This document shows, one piece after another, positions 15,325 to 23,992 of a DNA stretch of 64,000 bases. The first letter of the stretch is position 1, and the number at the start of each line of letters is the position of its first letter. The notes below the pieces were generated by a model. That model was not told the origin of the DNA, ran no database searches, and saw nothing but the letters and a program-made list of their open reading frames with translations. A program made the position numbers and the translations under genes. The stretch lies in NCBI GenBank assembly GCA_052115395.1, contig JBFRGO010000002.1; one strand, 5' to 3'. The stretch comes from Noviluteimonas sp052115395 (GTDB lineage Bacteria; Pseudomonadota; Gammaproteobacteria; Xanthomonadales; Xanthomonadaceae).

Positions 15325-16110
15325 TCATCCACCGCCCGGCGGATCGGGAACGAAGCCGTTCGGGAACGCGCGCGGCGTGTCGCGCCAATACGGCGGACGG
15401 GGACGCGGATAAACGCCGATCGCGACCAGCGTGTTGTAGTCGTCGTAACGCAGTTCCGTCACCTGCGAAGGCGAACGCGTGGCGCGCACGAAGTCGGTGC
15501 GTTCGACCCGCGACCATTCGCGTGCGCCGTGCCCGGTGCCGAGGCGTTGCGGTTGTTCGCTGGCTTCGGCCGCGGCCTTCGCGCGCGATTGCGCAGGCGC
15601 CGCCGCATCGCGCGCCGCGCCGTTGGCCGATGACGGTGCGTCGTACTCCTCGTATCGCACGGGCCGCGCTTCCTGGAACACCGCGATGCCGACGACGCCG
15701 ACGTTGCGCGGCCGTCCCGTGCGCGCGGCATAGGAATCGGGCAAATCGGTGAAGACGAATTGCGCGATGTCGTCCATCGACTTGCGCCATCCCGCGATTT
15801 CCGTGCTCTGCCACGGCTCGAGCACATAGCCGGCCTGCGAAGGCCGCGCGGTTTGACCGGTCACGGCATTGACGCCATCGACGGAAAGCACCACGAGCAC
15901 GCGCTCGCCGCTGGTGTTGGTCAGGCGCACGCCATAGCGGTGGCCCGGCTTGCCGGCGACCCAGATGTCGCCGCGGAAGGGGGTTTCGGGCAGCCATTGC
16001 CCGGTGTCGCGGTCGACCAGGTCGATGTCGACCAGCGCAGCGTGGGCCTGCGGCGACGCGAGCAGGGTGGTGGCGAGCAAGGAGCCGAGTAAGAGCGTGG
16101 TGCGCAACAT
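15325..16110 (-). CDS. Unknown exported protein
   Basis: 261 residues. A cleavable signal peptide ends near SPQAHAA (residue 24). The mature part starts with an immunoglobulin-like beta region (VDIDLVDRDTGQWLPETPFRGDIWVAGKPG in pieces, about 25-130), then an Ala/Arg/Lys low-complexity linker at about 165-195, and a C-terminal part ending in a Pro-rich tail. No family recognised. It stands alone, convergent with the entericidin gene and divergent from trpS. Confidence 0.75.
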   Translation of the reverse strand: MLRTTLLLGSLLATTLLASPQAHAALVDIDLVDRDTGQWLPETPFRGDIWVAGKPGHRYGVRLTNTSGERVLVVLSVDGVNAVTGQTARPSQAGYVLEPWQSTEIAGWRKSMDDIAQFVFTDLPDSYAARTGRPRNVGVVGIAVFQEARPVRYEEYDAPSSANGAARDAAAPAQSRAKAAAEASEQPQRLGTGHGAREWSRVERTDFVRATRSPSQVTELRYDDYNTLVAIGVYPRPRPPYWRDTPRAFPNGFVPDPPGGG

Positions 16111-16234
16111 GGGGAACGCCTCGCGAGGGGATGGTGCGTTTCCTCCAACGCACCGCCGCGGCCGGCGGGGTTGAGGCGGCCGCCGGTTACACTGGGCGCC
16201 TGCTCGAATGCCTGCGAAAAGGAACACCGTTTTC

Positions 16235-17581
16235 ATGGCCGCCCAGGCTCCCCGCACCCGCGTCCTCACCGGCATCACCACCTCGGGGACGCCGCACCTC
16301 GGCAACTACGTGGGCGCCATCCGCCCGGCCGTCGCCGCCAGCCTCGATCCGCAAACCGAGAGCTTCTACTTCCTCGCCGACTACCACGCGCTGATCAAGG
16401 TGCAGGAACCGGCGCGCGTGCAACGTTCGACGCTGGAGATCGCGGCGGCGTGGCTCGCCTGCGGCCTGGACCCGGCGAAGGTCTGGTTCTACCGGCAGAG
16501 CGACATTCCCGAGATCCCCGAACTGACCTGGCTGCTGACCTGCGTGGCGGGCAAGGGCCTGCTCAATCGCGCGCATGCCTACAAGGCCGCGGTGGACAAG
16601 AACCGCGTCGAACAAACCGACGACGATGCGGGCATCACCGCCGGCCTGTTCATGTATCCGGTGTTGATGGCCGCCGACATCCTGCTGTTCAACGCCGACA
16701 AGGTGCCGGTGGGCCGCGACCAGGTGCAGCACATCGAGATGGCGCGCGACTTCGGCCAGCGTTTCAACCATCTGTACGGTGAACCGGCGGGCAAACAGTT
16801 CTTCGCGTTGCCCGAAGCGGCGATCGAAGAACACGTCGCCACCTTGCCCGGCCTGGACGGCCGCAAGATGAGCAAGAGCTACGACAACACCATTCCCTTG
16901 TTCGCGCCGCGCGAGCAATTGAAGAAGCTGATCTTCGCCATCAAGACCGATTCGCGCGCGCCGGGCGAAGCCAAGGACACGCAGGATTCGGCCTTGTTCC
17001 AGCTGTACCAGGCCTTCGCGGCGCCCGAGGAAGTGATCGCGATGCGCAAGGCCTTCGCCGACGGCATCGCGTGGGGCGATGCGAAGCAGCAATTGTTCGA
17101 ACGCATCGATCGCGACATCGCGCCGCTGCGGGAGAAGTACGAAGCGTTGATGGCCGAGCCTGCGAAGATCGAAGCGCTGCTGCGCGACGGTGCGAAGCGC
17201 TTGCGCGCACAGTACGCCACGCCCTTGATGCACGCCTTGCGCGAATCGGTGGGCCTGCGGGATCTGTCGACCCAGGCAAGCGCTGCGCAAACCAAGGAAG
17301 CCAAGCGCGCCGCGGCGACCTTCAAGCAATACCGCGAGGCCGACGGCAAGTTCTACTTCAAACTCGTCGATGGCGACCGCGTGCTGCTGCAAAGCGAAGG
17401 CTTCGACTCGGCGCGCGACGCCGGCCAACTCGTGGCCCGCGCCAAGCAGGACGCGGGGCGCACGCTCGATGCGCAAGCCGGTGTCGTCCGCTTCGGCGAC
17501 GGCGTGCTCGGTCGCGTGCCGCCCGAGGGCAGCGTCGACGACCTGCGCGCCGCGCTCGCCCGCTTCGCCGAGGAGGCGTGA
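16235..17581 (+). CDS. trpS: Tryptophanyl-tRNA synthetase with C-terminal extension
   Basis: 448 residues against about 335 in E. coli. The class I core shows the HIGH-type motif TPHLGNYVG near residue 20 and KMSKS in GRKMSKSYDNTIPLF near 212. After the core (about residue 345) comes an extra 100-residue part containing GKFYFKLVDGDRVLLQSEGF and SARDAGQLVARAKQ, which resembles the YegP/DUF1508 beta-beta-alpha repeat. It charges tRNA-Trp. ATG 16235 is chosen; an upstream in-frame ATG at 16208 is possible. A long form with such a tail is, to my knowledge, common in Xanthomonadaceae. Confidence 0.93.
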   Translation: MAAQAPRTRVLTGITTSGTPHLGNYVGAIRPAVAASLDPQTESFYFLADYHALIKVQEPARVQRSTLEIAAAWLACGLDPAKVWFYRQSDIPEIPELTWLLTCVAGKGLLNRAHAYKAAVDKNRVEQTDDDAGITAGLFMYPVLMAADILLFNADKVPVGRDQVQHIEMARDFGQRFNHLYGEPAGKQFFALPEAAIEEHVATLPGLDGRKMSKSYDNTIPLFAPREQLKKLIFAIKTDSRAPGEAKDTQDSALFQLYQAFAAPEEVIAMRKAFADGIAWGDAKQQLFERIDRDIAPLREKYEALMAEPAKIEALLRDGAKRLRAQYATPLMHALRESVGLRDLSTQASAAQTKEAKRAAATFKQYREADGKFYFKLVDGDRVLLQSEGFDSARDAGQLVARAKQDAGRTLDAQAGVVRFGDGVLGRVPPEGSVDDLRAALARFAEEA

Positions 17582-17889
17582 TGAACGCCCTCGTCGAGGT
17601 CAATCTCGCCGCGCTCCTGTTCCTTCCCTGGTTCCTCATCCTCGCCGTGCTCTATTGGCTCTATCCGCGGCAGCCGCGTCCGTCCTGGCGCACGTGGTTC
17701 GACCTCGGGGCGTTGGCGGCCTCGGCCCTGCTGTTCGTCGCCAGCCTGCACTGGGCGCTGGAGTGGGCCGACCGGGGCTATGGGCGCATGTGGCAGCAGA
17801 TCGTTGGGACGTCCGTCTCATATGGCGTGTTCCTCGCCGCCCTCGGGCTTGCGTTCTGGGTCCGGCGCCGCATGTTGCGGAAGCAGTAA
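17581..17889 (+). CDS. Small integral membrane protein
   Basis: 102 residues with three predicted membrane helices (about 7-28, 40-60 and 78-95) and a basic C-terminus RRRMLRKQ. Its ATG overlaps the trpS stop by 1 nt, so it is translationally coupled to trpS. No family recognised and no function can be inferred beyond membrane location. Confidence 0.75.
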   Translation: MNALVEVNLAALLFLPWFLILAVLYWLYPRQPRPSWRTWFDLGALAASALLFVASLHWALEWADRGYGRMWQQIVGTSVSYGVFLAALGLAFWVRRRMLRKQ

Positions 17890-17992
17890 CGGTTTGATGG
17901 CGCCCGATCGGTAAAATCTGGCGCCTGTTCAGTTCCATCGTGTCGGCAGGGAAGCCGGTCTTCGAGAGCGTCCTGCGTCCCCCCCGCACGCC

Positions 17993-19042
17993 ATGTCCGC
18001 CGTTCCCTCCTCCATCGTGTTCGACGTCCGCGAAGCGGAGCGCCAGGCGGCGCTCGACGCTTACGCGATCGTGGACACCGCACCGGAAAGCGCCTTCGAC
18101 GACATCGTCCGGTTGGCGGCGACGTTGTGCGACATGCCGGCCGCGGCGATCGCGCTGATCGACAACGACCGCCTGTGGTTCAAGGCGCGCATCGGCATCG
18201 ACCAACCGCAGCTGGAGCGCAAGCGTTCCCTGTGCGGCCACGCGATCGATGCGCCGTTCGAAACCCTCGTCGTGCAGGATCTGGAGCAGCATCCGGTCTA
18301 CGCGCAGCGCCGCCGCTTGCTCGGCATGCGCCCGCGCTTCTATGCCGGCGTGCCGCTGCTCAGCCCCGATGGCCATGCGCTCGGCGTGCTCAGCGTGGCC
18401 GACGTCGTGCCGCGCATGTTGGGTCTGCCGCAACTGGAAGGCCTGCGCCTGCTCGCGCGGCAAACGCAACACTTGTTCGAGTTGCGCCGGCTCATGCTCG
18501 AGCAGGGCCATGCGCGCGCCGACTTGCAGCGCCGCCACGACGACCTGCAATACACCGCGCACCACGACCAGCTCACCGGCCTGTGGAACCGTGCGGGCCT
18601 GGAACGCCTGCGCGCGCGCAGCGACGTGCAGCGCGAACTCGCCGCGCAGCCCTACGTCATGCTCGTGCTGGACATCGACCACTTCAAGCGCATCAACGAC
18701 AAGCACGGGCACCTGTTCGGCGATCGCGTGCTGTGCGCAGTGGCCGATGCGGTGTCGCGTTCGGTGCGCGCCAACGACATCGCCGCGCGCATCGGCGGCG
18801 AGGAATTCCTCGTCGTGTTGCCCGACACGCGCCTGGACGGCGGCGCGGAGATCGCAGAACGCATCCGCCGCGCGGTCGAGCACCTGGAATTGCCGGTGCC
18901 GGTCACCGTGTCGGTGGGGATCGCCGACGGGCCGTCTTCGCAGAATGGGCCCGAGGGCGTGTTCGAACGCGCGGACCAGGCCTTGTATCGGGCGAAGAAG
19001 GGCGGGCGGAATCGCGTGGTCGCGGACGATACGCCGCGTTAA
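17993..19042 (+). CDS. GAF-GGDEF diguanylate cyclase
   Basis: 349 residues, soluble. An N-terminal GAF domain (about 20-165; FDDIVRLAATLCDMPAAAIA, RSLCGHAI, FYAGVPLLSPDG) is followed by a GGDEF domain (about 185-345) with intact active site RIGGEEF and an allosteric I-site RAND five residues before it, so it should make cyclic di-GMP and be product-inhibited. GAF domains sense small ligands or redox state; the ligand is unknown. It stands alone and converges with the VOC gene, 9 bp apart. Confidence 0.9.
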   Translation: MSAVPSSIVFDVREAERQAALDAYAIVDTAPESAFDDIVRLAATLCDMPAAAIALIDNDRLWFKARIGIDQPQLERKRSLCGHAIDAPFETLVVQDLEQHPVYAQRRRLLGMRPRFYAGVPLLSPDGHALGVLSVADVVPRMLGLPQLEGLRLLARQTQHLFELRRLMLEQGHARADLQRRHDDLQYTAHHDQLTGLWNRAGLERLRARSDVQRELAAQPYVMLVLDIDHFKRINDKHGHLFGDRVLCAVADAVSRSVRANDIAARIGGEEFLVVLPDTRLDGGAEIAERIRRAVEHLELPVPVTVSVGIADGPSSQNGPEGVFERADQALYRAKKGGRNRVVADDTPR

Positions 19043-19051
19043 AGCGCTAAA

Positions 19052-19432
19052 TCACCACTCGTTCGGCGTTGCGCCCTTTTCGGGATGGCGCATCTTCACC
19101 ACGCAGAAGCGTTGACCGGTCGGCGCTTCCATGACCCACCAGCGCTTGACCCATTCCACGCGCCTGGCGCCCAGCGCTTCCAGGCGCGCGACTTCCGCGT
19201 CCTGGTCGTCAGTTTCGATATCCAGGTGCACGCGCGAGGGATGCGCGACCTGCTGCACTTCGACCTGCAACGCGCCCGGCGTGTTGGCCAGGTTGGTGTA
19301 CTCGGCACCTTCCTCGGTGTAGTGCTCGGCCTTCGGCAGGCCGAGCGCCTGGCTCCAGAAGTCCGCGGCGGCCGCGTGGTCGTCGGTGTTGCAGTCGATG
19401 ATGAAACCTGCGAGCCGGCTGCGGTGCGCCAT
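19052..19432 (-). CDS. VOC-superfamily (glyoxalase/bleomycin-resistance-like) protein
   Basis: 126 residues. It has the paired beta-alpha-beta units of the vicinal oxygen chelate fold: GFIIDCNTDDHAAAADFW at the N-terminus and VHLDIETDDQDAEVARLEALGA in the middle, ending in a strand with RFCVVKMRHPE. Metal-ligand residues are not all obvious, so the reaction is unknown. It lies 11 bp downstream of the E2 gene on the same strand and is probably the last gene of that operon. Confidence 0.78.
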   Translation of the reverse strand: MAHRSRLAGFIIDCNTDDHAAAADFWSQALGLPKAEHYTEEGAEYTNLANTPGALQVEVQQVAHPSRVHLDIETDDQDAEVARLEALGARRVEWVKRWWVMEAPTGQRFCVVKMRHPEKGATPNEW

Positions 19433-19443
19433 GGAAGTCTCCG

Positions 19444-20841
19444 TCAGTTGGCCTTGGCCAGATCGTCCAGCATCGCCTTGAGGAAGCGCGCCGCTTCACC
19501 GCCCGTGCAGGCACGGTGGTCGAAGGTCAGCGACAGCGGGATGACCTTGTGCGATTCGAAGCCGCCCATCACCGGCGTCATCTGGTGGCGGCCCTTGCCC
19601 GCGGCGATGATCGCCACGGTCGGCGGCACGATCACCGGTGTCGCGTAACGGCCGGCGAACATGCCGAAGTTCGACAGGGAGATCGTGTAGCCGGTGAGTT
19701 CGGTCATCGGGATCGTGCGGTCTTCGACCTGCGTGCGCAGGCGGTTGACCGCTTCGCGCACGCCGCGCGCATCGAGCATGTCGGCATTGCGCAGCGCAGG
19801 CACGAACAACCCGTCGTCGGTGTCCACCGCGATGCCGATGTCCACATGCGGATGCAGCGTGCGCGTGAGCGCCTCGCCGTCGAACCAGGCGTTGAGCGCC
19901 GGCACGGCCTTCGCGCCGGCGACGATGGCGCGCACGAGACGGCCGGTGATGTCGTTGCCCGGGGCCCACGCGTGGATGTCGGCGTCGTCGCTCAACGTCG
20001 TCGGCACGACCTTCGAATGCGCATCGGCCATCACGCGCGCCATGTTGCGGCGCACGCCCTTGAGTTGTTCCGGTTGGCCCGACGCCTGCACGCCCGGCGG
20101 CTGCGTGCGCATCGGCTTGCCGGCTTGCGACAAGGTCGAACGCTGCCCACTCCCCCCTGCGGGGGGAGTCGGCGCGCCAGCGCCGGAGGGGGAAACGCCG
20201 GGACCGCGCTGCACCGGAGCCGCCGCCCCCACTTTCGCCGACCCATCGGCCGCCGCATTCTTCACGTCCTGGTTGGTGACCACGCCATCGGGGCCGGTCG
20301 CACGCACGCGCGCGATGTCCACGCCCAGCTTGCGCGCAAGCGCGCGCACCGCCGGCAGGGCCTTGACGCCGCCGACCGCGACCGCGGCTTCGCTGCGCAC
20401 CGCATCGGAGGACTGCATCGCGCCGACGACGGTGCCGCTGTCTTCGCGCTCGGCCTTCGGTGCGGGCTTGTCGGTTTCGGTGATCTCGCCGCCTTCGTCG
20501 GAGGCGACCACGTTCTCGGCGCTCAGGTGCGCGCCCGCACCCTTCGGCGGACCGTGGTGATGGCCCGTGTCCTGGCCTTCGGCGCGCTGCGGCATCGAGG
20601 GATCGACTTCGAACTCGGCGAGCAGCGTGCCGGTGACGATCACGTCGCCCGCGCCGCCGCCGACCTTCAGCACCTTGCCCGACACGGGCGAAGGCACGTC
20701 GACGACCGCCTTCGCGGTTTCCATCGACACCAGGTTGTCGTCGAGCTTGATCGTGTCGCCGACCTTGACGTACCACTCGACGACCGTCGCGTCGGGCAGG
20801 CCTTCGCCGAGGTCGGGGAGCAGGAATTGTTTCGTCGTCAT
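19444..20841 (-). CDS. E2 dihydrolipoyl acyltransferase of a 2-oxoacid dehydrogenase complex
   Basis: 465 residues. Lipoyl domain 3-78 with the lipoyl Lys44 in METAKAVVDV; a long linker; a peripheral-subunit-binding domain near 165-200 (ALPAVRALARKLGVDIARV); a second Pro/Gly-rich linker (about 220-262) partly encoded by an inserted repeat; and the catalytic domain ending in DHRACTGGEAARF. It transfers acyl groups from E1 to CoA. Neighbouring E1 beta and E1 alpha genes complete the complex except E3. Branched-chain 2-oxoacid or pyruvate dehydrogenase are both possible; separate alpha and beta E1 subunits with a single lipoyl domain favour branched-chain. Confidence 0.88.
   Translation of the reverse strand: MTTKQFLLPDLGEGLPDATVVEWYVKVGDTIKLDDNLVSMETAKAVVDVPSPVSGKVLKVGGGAGDVIVTGTLLAEFEVDPSMPQRAEGQDTGHHHGPPKGAGAHLSAENVVASDEGGEITETDKPAPKAEREDSGTVVGAMQSSDAVRSEAAVAVGGVKALPAVRALARKLGVDIARVRATGPDGVVTNQDVKNAAADGSAKVGAAAPVQRGPGVSPSGAGAPTPPAGGSGQRSTLSQAGKPMRTQPPGVQASGQPEQLKGVRRNMARVMADAHSKVVPTTLSDDADIHAWAPGNDITGRLVRAIVAGAKAVPALNAWFDGEALTRTLHPHVDIGIAVDTDDGLFVPALRNADMLDARGVREAVNRLRTQVEDRTIPMTELTGYTISLSNFGMFAGRYATPVIVPPTVAIIAAGKGRHQMTPVMGGFESHKVIPLSLTFDHRACTGGEAARFLKAMLDDLAKAN
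20149..20192. repeat. REP-like palindromic element inside the E2 linker
   Basis: Arms ACTCCCCCC (20149-20157) and GGGGGGAGT (20161-20169) around TGC, then a second hairpin CGGCGC/GCGCCG (20170-20175 and 20180-20185), ending in a G-run. This two-hairpin form is typical of repeated extragenic elements of Xanthomonadaceae. Here it lies in frame within the gene and encodes part of the flexible linker. Confidence 0.65.
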
Positions 20842-20852
20842 GCGTCCAGTCC

Positions 20853-21842
20853 TTATGCGTGCGCGAGTGCGCGCTTTGCCGCGGCGACGATCTTGTCCAC
20901 GCTCGGCAGGTACTTCATTTCCAGGCGGAACAACGGGATGTGCGTGTCGTAGCCGGTGACGCGCTCGACCGGCGCGACGAGGTCGAACATCGACTCCTCC
21001 GCAAGCCGCGCCGCGATCTCCGCACCGAAGCCCGCGGTCTTCGGCGCCTCGTGCACGATCACGCAGCGACCGGTCTTGCTCACCGATTCGGCGATGGTGG
21101 CGAAATCCAGCGGACGCAAGGTGGCCACGTCGATGACTTCGGCGCTGATGCCGTCCTTCGCCAGCGCTTCGGCGGCTTCCAGGCATTCCTTCACCTGCGC
21201 GCCCCAGGTCACGAGCGTGAGGTCGGTGCCGTCGCGCAGGACGTAGCACACGTCGAGCGGCAGGGCTTCGCCGTCGTCGGGCACCACTTCCTTGTACTGG
21301 CGATAGATGCGCTTGGGTTCCATGAAGATCACCGGATCCGGATCGCGGATCGCGGCGAGCAACAGGCCGTAGGCGCGCGCGGGCGAGGAGGGCAGCACGA
21401 CGCGCAGGCCCGGCACGTTGGTGAAGATCGATTCGTTCGCCTCGGAGTGATGCTCCGGCGCGCGGATGCCACCGCCCCACGGCACGCGCAACACCATCGG
21501 GCACGTGAGCCGGCCGCGCGTGCGGTAACGGAAGCGCGCGGCGTGGCAGATGATGTGGTCGACCATCGGATACACGAAGCCGTCGAACTGCGCTTCGGCG
21601 ACGGGCTTCATGCCTTGCGAGGCCAGGCCGACGGTGAGGCCGGCGATGGTGGTTTCGTCCAGCGGCGTGTCGAGCACGCGCTGCGAACCGAAGGTCGCCT
21701 GCAAACCTGCGGTGGCGCGGAACACGCCACCGTTGACGCCGACGTCTTCGCCGAGCACGACGACGGTCTCGTCGGCGCGCATTTCGTAGGCGAGGGCCTG
21801 CGTGATCGCTTCGATCAACGTAATCGCGGGAGCATCAGCCAT
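20853..21842 (-). CDS. E1 beta subunit of a 2-oxoacid dehydrogenase complex
   Basis: 329 residues, transketolase-type pyrimidine-binding domain followed by the C-terminal regulatory domain. Typical segments: VVVLGEDVGVNGGVFRAT, QRVLDTPLDETTIAG, PWGGGIRAPEHHSEANESIF and GLRVVLPSSPARAYGLL. It forms the heterotetrameric E1 with the alpha subunit and uses thiamine diphosphate to decarboxylate the 2-oxoacid. The start overlaps the E1 alpha stop by 8 nt and the stop is 11 bp before the E2 ATG. Confidence 0.9.
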   Translation of the reverse strand: MADAPAITLIEAITQALAYEMRADETVVVLGEDVGVNGGVFRATAGLQATFGSQRVLDTPLDETTIAGLTVGLASQGMKPVAEAQFDGFVYPMVDHIICHAARFRYRTRGRLTCPMVLRVPWGGGIRAPEHHSEANESIFTNVPGLRVVLPSSPARAYGLLLAAIRDPDPVIFMEPKRIYRQYKEVVPDDGEALPLDVCYVLRDGTDLTLVTWGAQVKECLEAAEALAKDGISAEVIDVATLRPLDFATIAESVSKTGRCVIVHEAPKTAGFGAEIAARLAEESMFDLVAPVERVTGYDTHIPLFRLEMKYLPSVDKIVAAAKRALAHA

Positions 21843-22914
21843 GCGACTTGCCCTCCAGGGCGACGGCGGCCGCACGCTGCGCGAGCAGGTCGGGCGGTGG
21901 GTCAGCGTAGAGGAAATCGAACATCGCGGTCACCGGCTGCACCTTCAATTCCAGATACGCGTTGATCTCCACGTCGACGAGCTTGGCGCTCTCCTCGATC
22001 CACGCGGTTTCCTGCGCTTCGTTCCAGACGCCGGCGGCGGTGAGGTAGGTGCGCAGGCGCGGGATCGGATCGCGCGTCCACGCATCCTTGACCTCGGCCT
22101 CGTCGCGATAGCGGCGCGCATCGTCGGCGGTGGTGTGGTCGTGCAGGCGATAGGTCATGAACTCGATGACGCTGCCGCCTTCGCCGCTGTGCGCGCGCGC
22201 CACGGCGCGGCGCATGCCTTCGAGCACGGCGATCAGATCGTTGCCGTCCACCTGCAGGCAGTGCAGGCCACCGGCCAGGCCCTTCTGCGCGAGCGTCTGC
22301 GCACCGGTCTGCGAATTGCGGGGCACCGAGATCGCCCAGCCGTTGTTGATGATGCACTGGATGAAGGGCAGCTTGTACGCGCCGGCCGAGTTGATCGCCG
22401 CGTACGTGTCGGTCTTCGAACTGCCACCGTCGCCGCAACAGGTGACAGCCACGCGCTTCTCGCCGCGCAACTTGAAGGCGAGCGCGGCGCCGGCCGCGTG
22501 CAGGCATTGCGTGGCGATCGGCACGCACCACGGATAGTCGTGCTTGGGGCCGGAGAAATCGTTGCCGCGTTCGTCGCCGCCCCAGTACATCAGGACTTCG
22601 CGCGGTTTGACGCCGCGCATGAACTGCGCGCCGTACTCGCGGTAACTGGGCGCGAAGACGTCTTCGGGCGCCATCGACGCCCCGATGCCCACGTGCGTGG
22701 CTTCGTGGCCCAGGCAGCTGGCGTAGGTGCCCAGCTTGCCGGTGCGTTGCAGTGCGATGGCCTTCGCATCGAAGGTGCGCACGTACAACATCTGCTTGAA
22801 CAGCGGCACCAGGGCCGATGCATCGCGGAAGGCCTGCGGCAGATCGGCGACGGCCTTGCCGTCGGGACCGAGGTACTGCAGGTATTCGATCTGGAACTGT
22901 GCGGCGAGGGTCAT
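21835..22914 (-). CDS. E1 alpha subunit of a 2-oxoacid dehydrogenase complex
   Basis: 359 residues. The thiamine diphosphate motif is GDGGSSKTDTYAAINSAGAY to NNGWAISVPRN, with the E1 alpha substrate region GHEATHVGIGASM and a C-terminal phosphorylation-loop-like segment YRLHDHTTADDARRYRDE. It is the first gene of the operon alpha-beta-E2-VOC and is divergent from kynA across 48 bp. In a branched-chain complex it would feed amino-acid breakdown and iso-fatty acid primers, relevant to the iso-branched lipids known for Xanthomonadaceae; this is inference. Confidence 0.9.
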   Translation of the reverse strand: MTLAAQFQIEYLQYLGPDGKAVADLPQAFRDASALVPLFKQMLYVRTFDAKAIALQRTGKLGTYASCLGHEATHVGIGASMAPEDVFAPSYREYGAQFMRGVKPREVLMYWGGDERGNDFSGPKHDYPWCVPIATQCLHAAGAALAFKLRGEKRVAVTCCGDGGSSKTDTYAAINSAGAYKLPFIQCIINNGWAISVPRNSQTGAQTLAQKGLAGGLHCLQVDGNDLIAVLEGMRRAVARAHSGEGGSVIEFMTYRLHDHTTADDARRYRDEAEVKDAWTRDPIPRLRTYLTAAGVWNEAQETAWIEESAKLVDVEINAYLELKVQPVTAMFDFLYADPPPDLLAQRAAAVALEGKSHG

Positions 22915-22962
22915 GCGGACTTGCGCTCGGGCGACAGGAACCCCGGATGATACCCTTCCCGC

Positions 22963-23856
22963 ATGAGCATTGAAGACAACGCCGGGGCCCAAAACCAGCG
23001 CCCCCTCGAGGCCGGGATCCACACCGATCTCGAAGGCCGGATGACGTATGGGGGTTACCTGCAGCTCGGGCGCCTGCTCTCGGCGCAGCAACCGCTTTCC
23101 ACGCCGCCGCACCACGACGAACTGCTCTTCATCGTCCAGCACCAGGTCTCGGAGCTGTGGATGAAGCTGCTCGTTCACGAGCTGTCGGCGGCCATCGCGC
23201 ACCTGCGCGCCGACCGCCTGGAGCCGTGCCAGAAAATCTTCGCGCGCTGCAAACAGGTGCTGCGCCAGCTCACCGAGATGTGGTCGGTGCTCGAGACGCT
23301 CACGCCGTCGGAATACATGGAGTTCCGCGAGATCCTCGGGCCCTCCTCGGGCTTCCAGTCCTTGCAGTACCGCACGATCGAATTCCTGCTGGGCAACAAG
23401 AATGCGCAGATGCTGCGCGTGTTCGCCCACGACCCGGAAGGGCAGGCGCGCCTGAAGGACGCGCTCGAAGCGCCGAGCCTCTACGACGAGGCGCTGATGT
23501 ACCTGGCGCGCCACGGCCATCGCGTGCCGGCGAAGTTCCTGGAGCGCGACTGGTCGGAGCCGCACGTGTTCTCGCCCGACCTGGTGCCGGTGTTCGAGGC
23601 GATCTACGAGGGCACCAACGCGCACTGGGAGGCGTACCACCTGTGCGAGGACCTGGTCGACCTGGAAACGCAGTTCCAGCTGTGGCGATTCCGCCACATG
23701 CGCACGGTGATGCGGATCATCGGGTTCAAGAAAGGCACCGGTGGCTCGAGTGGTGTCGGCTTCCTCAAGCAGGCGCTGGAGCTCACCTTCTTCCCGGAAT
23801 TGTTCGAAGTCCGCACGGTGATCGGTCTGCCCGGCTACGGACAGCCCTCCGCCTGA
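22963..23856 (+). CDS. kynA: Tryptophan 2,3-dioxygenase
   Basis: 297 residues. All-helical heme enzyme: MTYGGYLQLGRLL and HHDELLFIVQHQVSELWMK in pieces near the N-terminus (distal His and substrate residues), SGFQSLQYRTIEFLLG, the proximal-His region WRFRHMRTVMRIIG and the substrate loop GTGGSSGVGFL. It opens the indole ring of tryptophan to N-formylkynurenine. No other kyn gene is adjacent. Its position opposite a 2-oxoacid dehydrogenase operon and before a peptide transporter is probably not functional. Confidence 0.94.
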   Translation: MSIEDNAGAQNQRPLEAGIHTDLEGRMTYGGYLQLGRLLSAQQPLSTPPHHDELLFIVQHQVSELWMKLLVHELSAAIAHLRADRLEPCQKIFARCKQVLRQLTEMWSVLETLTPSEYMEFREILGPSSGFQSLQYRTIEFLLGNKNAQMLRVFAHDPEGQARLKDALEAPSLYDEALMYLARHGHRVPAKFLERDWSEPHVFSPDLVPVFEAIYEGTNAHWEAYHLCEDLVDLETQFQLWRFRHMRTVMRIIGFKKGTGGSSGVGFLKQALELTFFPELFEVRTVIGLPGYGQPSA

Positions 23857-23898
23857 ATGCGGGTGGCGTCGTGATGCGCTGCAACATCACACATTTCA

Positions 23899-23960
23899 GG
23901 TTTGACGGGCTCCGCCGGAGCCGGTAAACCTCGACAGGATTGCCTGCCATCCCGGCAGGC
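23899..23960 (+). promoter_or_regulatory. Two hairpins in the leader of the peptide-transporter gene
   Basis: Hairpin 1: GGCTCC/GGAGCC (23908-23922) with outer GGTTT/AAACC pairing (23899-23903, 23926-23930). Hairpin 2: GCCTGCC (23942-23948) with GGCAGGC (23954-23960). Neither is followed by a T-run, so they are not clear terminators of kynA. They may form a structured 5' leader; no known riboswitch class is recognised. Confidence 0.4.
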
Positions 23961-23992
23961 GCACCCATCGAACCACCATCAGGGGCCACCGC

